Positions 1-5,797 of a stretch of DNA of 64,000 nucleotides are shown here, one piece after another. Every line of letters begins with the position of its first letter. The first letter of the stretch is position 1. The notes beneath the pieces were generated by a model, which was not told the origin of the DNA, did not search any database, and was given only the letters and a program-made list of their open reading frames with translations. A program made the translations under genes and the position numbers. The stretch comes from Pseudomonas monsensis (GTDB lineage Bacteria; Pseudomonadota; Gammaproteobacteria; Pseudomonadales; Pseudomonadaceae): contig NZ_CP077087.1 of NCBI RefSeq assembly GCF_014268495.2, positions 1,429,501-1,493,500 on the forward strand, read 5' to 3'.

Positions 1-181
1 CCAAAACGCTAATCCCGTTGTTGATCTCACCTCTCGAACTTCAAAAACGGCCGAGCAACGGCGCATCAAAATACTTGAGCGCCAACTGATTCAGTCTGAT
101 GCCAGTCGTGCAGAGGCGGTGGCGTTGCTGGAGCTCAGAAAAAAAGCCAATGCGATCTGGGGCAAGGACAAGGAAGACTGA
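1..181 (+). CDS. IS3-family transposase OrfA, C-terminal fragment
   Basis: A reading frame open from base 2 ends in TGA at 179-181 and encodes 59 residues rich in Arg, Glu, Lys and Leu, with a run ILERQLIQSDASRAEA typical of the leucine-zipper tail of IS3 OrfA. That tail multimerises the protein; the helix-turn-helix DNA-binding part lies upstream of the window. The frame contains the slippery A7G run at 139-146, where a -1 shift would join OrfA to OrfB. Partial only because of the window edge. Confidence 0.75.
   Translation, partial: QNANPVVDLTSRTSKTAEQRRIKILERQLIQSDASRAEAVALLELRKKANAIWGKDKED
139..146 (+). promoter_or_regulatory. Probable programmed -1 frameshift site (A7G)
   Basis: Seven A residues followed by G lie in the orfA frame. 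The orfB frame, one base back, is open from this point through the annotated orfB start at 208, so a -1 slip yields a continuous OrfAB protein. IS3 elements typically make their active transposase this way. Confidence 0.7.
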
Positions 182-207
182 TCAACGCCTCTGATCGTAC
201 GCAAGCC

Positions 208-1218
208 ATGAAGTTGATTGCCGACGCAGTGCTGAATGGCGCTCGTCGATATCGCGCTTGCAATGAACTGGGTCTGAGCCTGCGCACAGTTCAACGCTGG
301 CAACACACTGAATGTGACGGGCGACAGCTGGCTCAACGTGCAGCTCCGGCTAACAAGCTCAATGATACGGAGCGTCAAGCGGTGCTGGATGCTGCCAATC
401 AGGCTGGCTACGCCAGCCTGACCCCGCACCAAATCGTGCCTAAGCTGGCTGATGAAGGCATTTATCTAGCTTCGGAATCGACGTTTTATCGTGTGTTGAA
501 AGCCGCCAATCAAAACGTCCGTCGCGGCCGGGCCAAAGCCCCAAAACGAAGAGTACTGACGACGCATCGCGCTGATGGCCCCAATCAGGTGTGGTGCTGG
601 GATATCACCTGGTTGCCGAGCACAGTGAAGGGCCGTTTTTTCTACTGGTACATGGTCAAGGACGTCTACAGTCGCAAACTGGTCGCCAATGAAGTCCACG
701 AAGTGGAGAGCGCCGAACACGCCTGTGAACTGCTCAGAAAGGGATGTTTACGCGAACAGACGGCAGGTCGTCCGCTGGTGTTGCACTCAGATAACGGACA
801 CGTGATGAGAGGTTCTTTGCTGCGTGAAAGCATGGTCGCGCTGGGCGTAGAGCCTTCTTTTAGTCGGCCAAGGGTGAGCAATGACAATGCTTACGCCGAA
901 GCACTTTTTCGCACCGCAAAGTATTGCCCGCTTTGGCCGGATCAACCATTTGATACGGTCACTGATGCAAGGCTTTGGGTGCAGAATTTCATCGATTGGT
1001 ACAACGAAGATCACCGCCACAGTGCCCTGAAATACGTCACGCCAAACCAACGGCACGAGGGCAAAGCAACCGCCCTATTACAAGCCAGGGCAGAGCTTTA
1101 TGAGGATGCCAGGCGAACTAACCCAAGCCGGTGGAGCACTCGCACACGCAACTGGAAGCTGGCAGATGCCGTTTACTTAAATCCTGAGCGCCCTGAAATT
1201 AAGGGCGCAATGGACTAG
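208..1218 (+). CDS. IS3-family transposase OrfB (DDE integrase)
   Basis: OrfB is the catalytic half of the IS3 transposase and cuts and joins the element ends through an intermediate circle. It has an N-terminal helical region with SLRTVQRW (about residues 24-31), an HTH_21-like segment (about 60-100), then an RNase H-fold rve core: first Asp in WCWDITW, second Asp in LHSDNGH, and Glu in NAYAEALFRTAKY. The C-terminus has the usual WYNEDHRHSALKYVTP motif. The ATG at 208 is probably not the main start, because the frame is open back to the A7G site and the functional protein should be the OrfAB fusion. The gene is intact, so the element may be active. Confidence 0.9.
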   Translation: MKLIADAVLNGARRYRACNELGLSLRTVQRWQHTECDGRQLAQRAAPANKLNDTERQAVLDAANQAGYASLTPHQIVPKLADEGIYLASESTFYRVLKAANQNVRRGRAKAPKRRVLTTHRADGPNQVWCWDITWLPSTVKGRFFYWYMVKDVYSRKLVANEVHEVESAEHACELLRKGCLREQTAGRPLVLHSDNGHVMRGSLLRESMVALGVEPSFSRPRVSNDNAYAEALFRTAKYCPLWPDQPFDTVTDARLWVQNFIDWYNEDHRHSALKYVTPNQRHEGKATALLQARAELYEDARRTNPSRWSTRTRNWKLADAVYLNPERPEIKGAMD

Positions 1219-1336
1219 CAACCGTAAGACCAAGGCGACAGTTACCTTGACACGTACCGAGCGCCTAAAAAAGTAAGCAAAAAACGCTTGCCCCAACGTT
1301 CGGCCCACTCGCTAAAGCTCGGGGTTCCTTCGCTCC

Positions 1337-1441
1337 GGGATTGATCCGGGCGCATCGCCTCCGGTTTGCTTCGCTGCACCTCCTCTCGATGTGTTCGACT
1401 TCGTCGAACGGTCGCTGCGCTCCCACCCCCGGATCAATCCC
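1337..1441. repeat. Large inverted-repeat intergenic element
   Basis: GGGATTGATCCGGG at 1337-1350 is perfectly complementary to CCCGGATCAATCCC at 1428-1441. A smaller hairpin, GTTCGA/TCGAAC, lies between them at 1393-1409. Together they could form a long cruciform or RNA stem. It lies just beyond the IS3 right end. The open frame across 1391-1738 lacks a start signal and codes for low-complexity sequence, so I do not call a gene here. Confidence 0.6.
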
Positions 1442-1621
1442 TCCACTCAGCCTGCCGACGGGGCCGGTGGATCAAGATCAAGAGCAGGCGAGCTGACACT
1501 CGGCCTATTGAGTGGTGAAGAGCGGGTGTTCGGCGTTGGTTTTGTGGTGGATTCGCCCCTCATCGGAACGCCGCCCGCCCAGCCCTCTCCCGAGGGAGAG
1601 GGGGCCGATTTCTGGGCTTTT

Positions 1622-1940
1622 CAGAATCTGAATTCGACTCGGTATTTCACGTCGGCGTACATCCACCAAACACCTCGGTCAGTCCCTTCTCCTCTGGGTG
1701 AGGGGGGGGAGGGGCTTTTGATCTGTTTCAGAATCTGAATTCGACTCGGTATTTCACGTCGGCGTACATCCACCAAACACCTCGGTCAGTCCCTTCTCCT
1801 CTGGGTGAGGGGAGGGTGAGGGGCTTTTGATCTGTTTCAGAATCTGAATTCGACTCGGTATTTCACGTCGGCGTACATCCACCAAACACCTCGGTCAGTC
1901 CCCTCTCCCTCTGGGAGAGGGTTAGGGTGAGGGTTTGTTT
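1622..1940 (-). repeat. Three tandem copies of a ~107-bp intergenic repeat
   Basis: A unit beginning CAGAATCTGAATTCGACTCG recurs at 1622, 1729 and 1838, giving periods of 107 and 109 bp. Each unit ends in a CTCCTCTGGGTGAGGGG-type palindrome. Read on the minus strand it runs GACTGACCGAGGTGT, then TACGCCGAC, then GAGTCGAA and GAAAAGCCC, and a single copy in plus orientation is at about 14213-14287. The third copy ends in a different palindrome (CCCTCTCCCTCTGGGAGAGGG). No gene is seen in 1260-1985. Confidence 0.8.
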
Positions 1941-1986
1941 TTGGTTGTTTAATGATGTGTCGAATAACCAGAACGTTCCCACAAGG

Positions 1987-2262
1987 TTTTCAGGTTGTCC
2001 GTCGGACGCCCGCTCTCTAGGCTTTGTCTGTCGCTGCCAATTCAGCGACCGGGCGTGAGATCCCCGGAATGCTTGCAACTAGCGCCAACACCACGATAAT
2101 TGGCGCCAGCTCAATCTGCTGCCTGTTTTATGGCGGCTGTGTGCGGGCAGACTTCGGTCTGGCCGGTTGCCTGCTCCGGTGGATCTCACCCTGCACATAG
2201 CTGCCACCTCTTCGCCGCGTGAGATCCGGCGAACGATGGCATCCCCACTTGCAGTAGCAGGA
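1987..2262 (+). promoter_or_regulatory. Structured leader with competing stems upstream of DUF6124 gene
   Basis: The stretch contains hairpins GTCGCTG/CAGCGAC (2030-2049), GCGCCAA/TTGGCGC (2082-2106) and CAGAC-TTCG-GTCTG (2148-2161, a UUCG tetraloop). GTGAGATCC occurs at 2055-2063 and again at 2219-2227. Its exact complement GGATCTCAC lies between them at 2181-2189 and can pair with either copy but not both. The distal stem sits about 30 bases before the ribosome-binding site AGGAG (2258-2262). This is visible in the sequence; a regulatory role is inferred. From memory, comparable leaders precede DUF3077/DUF6124 genes in other pseudomonads. Confidence 0.55.
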
Positions 2263-2270
2263 GTTGAACT

Positions 2271-2633
2271 TTGGACAAACTGATCCCCGACCCACCCCAC
2301 GAAACCACCACCCCACTCGAAGAAGCCCTCCGCGCCGAAGACCAGGCCCGAAACCGCGAAGCCATCAAGCGCGCCCTCGACTTCTACCTGTGCCCCGAAC
2401 CCGCAAAGCCCTGCCGACCGAGCACCATGTTCATGGTCCGCCCAGAGGTCGACACCGAAAGCCTGCTCGCCCACGCCTGCGAATCGTTAGCCTCGGCAAG
2501 CACCGCCGCCAGCAACTTCGCCAATGAGCTAAGCGGTTCGCAGCGCAGCACGGTATTAGGCATCCAGCAAATCGTCATGCTCGCCGAACTGGCGGTAAAC
2601 CGAGCGCTGGATCGAGTCGACCCACAAACCTGA
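2271..2633 (+). CDS. DUF6124 family protein
   Basis: A 120-residue protein of a Pseudomonas-restricted family with unknown function. Family hallmarks are the N-terminal PDPPHET segment, a central RALDFYLCP helix, the RPSTMFMV..DTESLLAHACESLASAS core and the C-terminal QQIVMLAELAVNRALD helix. No signal peptide or membrane segment is seen. The start is TTG, chosen because AGGAG lies 8 bases upstream and the N-terminus fits the family. It is preceded by a long structured leader and followed by a REP pair, and it stands alone on the plus strand. I infer a small soluble, mostly helical protein and know no biochemical role. Confidence 0.85.
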   Translation: MDKLIPDPPHETTTPLEEALRAEDQARNREAIKRALDFYLCPEPAKPCRPSTMFMVRPEVDTESLLAHACESLASASTAASNFANELSGSQRSTVLGIQQIVMLAELAVNRALDRVDPQT

Positions 2634-2649
2634 CGTCCGCGTCATCGTT

Positions 2650-2717
2650 CATCGCCAGCAGGCTGGCTCCCACAATTGAAACGCACTCCCTTGTGGGAGC
2701 TGGCTTGCCAGCGATGA
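2650..2717. repeat. REPIN (inverted REP pair, GCCAGC type)
   Basis: CATCGCCAGCAGGCTGGCTCC and its near inverse ending CTTGCCAGCGATG flank a short loop, which is the usual Pseudomonas REP doublet. It sits between the DUF6124 gene and the nucleotidyltransferase cassette. The same type recurs at 39772-39864. Confidence 0.85.
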
Positions 2718-2780
2718 GGCATTAACAGGCGTCAGACGAGCTTCAGAGCGCAATCAAACCGGGGAATTTTCCTACCACTC

Positions 2781-2840
2781 TTTCAGGTTGTCCCTCGGAA
2801 GTCGCATCCATACCTTGATCTGTCTCTGGCAAACAGCGAG
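2781..2840 (+). promoter_or_regulatory. Partial second copy of the DUF6124 leader's 5' module
   Basis: TTTCAGGTTGTCC.TCGGA is shared with 1988-2006. It is followed by a diverged match to the next leader segment: TCTGTC, CTG, CAA, CAGCGA and GGG in the same order. It lies 55-115 bases before the nucleotidyltransferase start. The later hairpins and the switch-like repeats are not present here. Confidence 0.45.
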
Positions 2841-2893
2841 CAGGGCAACAAGTTGCGTCGCTTTAGCCATCGACATGACTCTGAGGTTCAAAA

Positions 2894-3532
2894 ATGGAAT
2901 TGCTGCCCGTAGTCACTCCCCGTATCAACACGAATACTGCATTGGGGAAGGCATTGGTTTCGATGTTCAAATCAGTCGAAGCAGAATTGGCGCAGGAAAA
3001 TGCCGATCCGGGGGCAGTCAAAATCATCGTCTTTGGTGGTTGCGCCGTACATCTCTACACAAATCATCGTATTTCCATGGATGTCGATGCGGAGATTTAT
3101 GAAGCTTGCCTTCCGCCAGGGTTCGACCTTCAAGCGCTTCTTGCTCAAGTTCCGGAGCCTTTTATCGACGAACGCTCCGCTCGAGTGATGGAGCTGAACT
3201 ACGACCTTCAATACAACACTAGTTTTGGCCCGATCCATGAAGACTACTGGGTGCGAAGTATTCCCATGACTGAGTTTCCGGAGACGTCCCCGCTCCAGAT
3301 TCACATCGCTGCTCCGGTGGGTATTGCAATTACAAAACTTGGCAGGGCTACCGATCACGACGTTGCGGACATCAAGGCGCTTCTTAGAGCCGGTTTCATT
3401 CTGACGAGTGATTTCCGGCGTCTGGCATTGCAAGCAATTGATGTATATGTTGGCAACAAAGAGCAACCTGCCTCAGTGCTCTTCAATATCTTGCAGGACT
3501 ACCTGGAGGAACCAGATGTCGAACTCTCTTGA
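2894..3532 (+). CDS. DUF6036-like nucleotidyltransferase
   Basis: A 212-residue protein with a nucleotidyltransferase signature: IIVFGGCAVHLY (GG motif, about residues 43-54) followed by RISMDVDAEI, giving the DxD pair. A later helix, ITKLGRATDHDVADIKALL, resembles the KxxR..D..Di segment of DUF6036 and AbiEii proteins. Related proteins can act as toxins that nucleotidylate tRNA or protein targets; its substrate is unknown. The start is ATG with GAGG 7 bases upstream. It overlaps the next gene by 17 bp, a tight two-gene unit typical of toxin-antitoxin or defence cassettes. Base composition is visibly less GC-rich than the core genes, and an IS lies close by, both suggesting transfer. Confidence 0.7.
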   Translation: MELLPVVTPRINTNTALGKALVSMFKSVEAELAQENADPGAVKIIVFGGCAVHLYTNHRISMDVDAEIYEACLPPGFDLQALLAQVPEPFIDERSARVMELNYDLQYNTSFGPIHEDYWVRSIPMTEFPETSPLQIHIAAPVGIAITKLGRATDHDVADIKALLRAGFILTSDFRRLALQAIDVYVGNKEQPASVLFNILQDYLEEPDVELS

Positions 3533-3968
3533 TGATCATGTCCTTTCTTCGGCATTGGATACGTTGGTCAGAAGACCGCTGGATCAAGCGGATGGGACGG
3601 CGCTGGTCGATGCAGCCAAAGAGGTCTGGTACTCAAAATCCGATCTTGAGAGTGAGATATCAACATTTCTCAAGTTTCACAGCGATGAAGTCGAGCTGCG
3701 GCGAGCGGCTTATCTGCTGGAGCGATTTACGCGTTTCGCATGTGTATCGGATAGTCGCGTGTTGGAAACGCTCCATGCACTCGAGCTTTTCAACGCCAAA
3801 ACACCCAAGCAACACGTCGTTTCTCAACCAGCTGTTTTATTACGCAATCGCCGCGACGAGTTGGCGGTTGCTTGGGGGTTGACGGAAAGTCTGGGTTTGA
3901 AGATTCAGGCGCTCATGCCGTACCAGACTCGGCATTACGAGGCGGAACAGCGCGCAAGAATGCCCTGA
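3516..3968 (+). CDS. Unrecognised partner of the nucleotidyltransferase
   Basis: A 150-residue protein I do not recognise. The chosen ATG at 3516 has GGAGGA 5 bases upstream and lies inside the 3' end of the nucleotidyltransferase gene in another frame, which implies translational coupling. The protein looks soluble and helical, with an acidic N-terminal half and a basic, aromatic C-terminus (YQTRHYEAEQRARMP). No helix-turn-helix, HEPN RxxxxxH motif or membrane segment is obvious. Position suggests an antitoxin or accessory subunit for the upstream enzyme. An upstream in-frame ATG at 3408 lacks a ribosome-binding site and was rejected. Confidence 0.65.
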   Translation: MSNSLDDHVLSSALDTLVRRPLDQADGTALVDAAKEVWYSKSDLESEISTFLKFHSDEVELRRAAYLLERFTRFACVSDSRVLETLHALELFNAKTPKQHVVSQPAVLLRNRRDELAVAWGLTESLGLKIQALMPYQTRHYEAEQRARMP

Positions 3969-3982
3969 ACTTGAGCAGCATG

Positions 3983-4010
3983 AAAAAACCCGGCCAACGC
4001 CGGGTTTTTT
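3983..4010. terminator. Bidirectional Rho-independent terminator
   Basis: AAAAAACCCGGC, loop CAAC, then GCCGGGTTTTTT forms a perfect stem with A and T tracts on both sides. It lies between the converging cassette (plus) and the nag operon (minus) and can serve both. Confidence 0.92.
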
Positions 4011-4046
4011 GTATCAGTTGTTTCGAGTAGAGCCTGATGTAAAGGC

Positions 4047-5762
4047 TCAGACCTTGGCACTGACCTCGCTGCGATTGACCAACGCCTCCAGCGCTCCACT
4101 CAAACTCGCCGCCTTATCCCCCACCAGCAAATGCCAAACCCCACCCTCCAACTGGCTGACACCCTGACAACCCAGCTCTTTCAGCTGCGCCTCGGACAAC
4201 GCCTTGCCATCCGCCAACAGCAAGCGAATCCGGCTCATGGCAATGCAATCCAGTTGCAGCACGTTGTCGCCACCACCCAGCGCATTCAGCCATTGCTGAG
4301 CTTCGGTGCCTGCGACCACAACCGCTTTCGGCTCTTCGACAACCGCAACAGGTTCAGCAAGAACCGCACGCCCCAAGGCCGGCATCGCCAAGCGAATCTC
4401 ATCAGCAATGCTGTCGGCCAGCGGACCGACCACCACCTGCAAACTGCCACCCTTGCCCGGACGCACAACGGCCATCGCACCCAATGCTTTCAGGGCTGCA
4501 TCGGACGCCTTGTTGCGATCCACCATTTCCAGTCGTAACCGTGTAGTGCAGGCACCGACAGTCACAAGGTTGTCTGCACCACCGAGTGCCTTGATGTAAG
4601 CCCCGGCGCGTTCGTTTTCCGCGAAAACCGCTTTTTCAGCCGTCGCCACATCCTCACGACCCGGCGTCTTCAAATTGAAGCGACGAATGCAGAAATCAAA
4701 CACCGCGTAATACACCACGGCGTAAGCCAGCCCGACTGGAATCACCAACCAGCCATTGGTCGAGCGCCCCCAACCCAGCACCATGTCGATGAAGCCGCCA
4801 GAGAAGGTAAAACCCAAATGGATGTTCAGCGCATTGGTGATCGCCATCGACAACCCGGTCAGCAGCGCATGTAGCAGATACAGCAGTGGCGCCAAAAACA
4901 TGAAGGCGAATTCAATCGGTTCGGTCACCCCGGTCAGGAATGATGTCAGCGCCATCGACAGGAAGATCCCGCCCATGACCTTGCGCCGCTCCGGCAGGGC
5001 GTTGCGGTACATCGCCAGACACGCGGCGGGCAGGCCGAAGATCATCATCGGGAACATGCCGGTCATGAACTGGCCGCCCTTCGGGTCGCCGGCGAAGTAG
5101 CGCGACAGGTCACCCGTCACCAGAGCACCGGTCGTTGGATCGGTGAAGTTGCCGAACACGAACCACGCCATGTTGTTGAGGATGTGGTGCAGGCCAGTAA
5201 CGATCAGCAGGCGGTTGAACACGCCAAACACGAACGCGCCGATACTGCCGCTTTCCATCATCAGGCTGCCGAAGCTGTTGATGCCGTGCTGGATCGGCGG
5301 CCAGATGTAGCCGAACACCACGCCCAAACCGACGGCGGCGAAGCCAGTGACAATCGGCACAAACCGCCGGCCACCGAAGAATGCCAGGTATTCCGGCAGC
5401 TTGATGTCCTTGAAGCGGTTGTACAGCGCGCCGGCCATCAGGCCGCTGACGATCCCGGCGAGCATGCCCATGTTGATACTCGCGTCGAGCACCTTGAGCG
5501 TGGAGATCATTACCAGATAACCGATCACCCCGGCCAGGCCGGCGGTGCCGTTGTTGTCCTTGGCGAAACCGACGGCGATGCCGATGGCGAAGATCATCGC
5601 CAGGTTGGCGAAGATCACCTGACCGGCGTCGTGGATGATCGCGATGTTCAGCAGGTCGGTGTCACCCAGACGCAGCAGCAGGCCGGCGATCGGCAGGATC
5701 GCGATCGGCAGCATCAGCGCACGGCCGAGGCGCTGCAGGCCTTCGATGAAGAGTTGATACAT
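4047..5762 (-). CDS. nagE: PTS N-acetylglucosamine transporter, EIIC-EIIB(-EIIB)
   Basis: Inner-membrane permease that imports and phosphorylates N-acetylglucosamine using phosphate passed from NagF. Residues 1-365 form the EIIC membrane domain, with LHHILNN (191-197) and GVTEPIEF (278-285) in the sugar-site region. The EIIB domain follows at about 385-460 with phosphorylatable Cys405 in VGACTTRLRL. A second EIIB-like domain at about 485-560 keeps a Cys (506, LDCIAMSRIRLLL). There is no fused EIIA; that domain is at the front of NagF. It is the last gene of the operon, 35 bases after nagF, and ends at the shared terminator. Confidence 0.93.
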   Translation of the reverse strand: MYQLFIEGLQRLGRALMLPIAILPIAGLLLRLGDTDLLNIAIIHDAGQVIFANLAMIFAIGIAVGFAKDNNGTAGLAGVIGYLVMISTLKVLDASINMGMLAGIVSGLMAGALYNRFKDIKLPEYLAFFGGRRFVPIVTGFAAVGLGVVFGYIWPPIQHGINSFGSLMMESGSIGAFVFGVFNRLLIVTGLHHILNNMAWFVFGNFTDPTTGALVTGDLSRYFAGDPKGGQFMTGMFPMMIFGLPAACLAMYRNALPERRKVMGGIFLSMALTSFLTGVTEPIEFAFMFLAPLLYLLHALLTGLSMAITNALNIHLGFTFSGGFIDMVLGWGRSTNGWLVIPVGLAYAVVYYAVFDFCIRRFNLKTPGREDVATAEKAVFAENERAGAYIKALGGADNLVTVGACTTRLRLEMVDRNKASDAALKALGAMAVVRPGKGGSLQVVVGPLADSIADEIRLAMPALGRAVLAEPVAVVEEPKAVVVAGTEAQQWLNALGGGDNVLQLDCIAMSRIRLLLADGKALSEAQLKELGCQGVSQLEGGVWHLLVGDKAASLSGALEALVNRSEVSAKV

Positions 5763-5797
5763 GGTGCTTCTCCCTGCTCTTTATAGAGAGCTTGTTG

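Larger units (their letters stand above)
1..1252 (+). mobile_element. IS3-family insertion sequence, 5' part outside window
   Basis: The end of an orfA, a slippery A-stretch and a complete orfB with a DDE integrase core are present, which is the IS3-family layout. The left terminus lies before the window. The right end is inferred: the sequence after orfB reads TTGACA up to 1252, so the reverse complement would begin TGTCAAGG, and IS3 inverted repeats normally begin with TG. Without the left end the inverted repeat and target duplication cannot be confirmed, so the right boundary is tentative. Downstream DNA is a mosaic of other intergenic repeats, so the element may have landed in an existing repeat. 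Confidence 0.8.

Noticed and set aside
1391..1738. 115-codon frame in the repeat region after the IS
   Set aside because: It lies over palindromes and the tandem repeat, has no start signal, and changes with repeat copy number.
1622..1940. CRISPR-like array
   Set aside because: Units are over 100 bp, directly abutting and without unique spacers, so this is a tandem repeat.
2788..3102. 104-codon frame overlapping the nucleotidyltransferase start
   Set aside because: Runs in a different frame across the leader module and the start of a better-supported gene.
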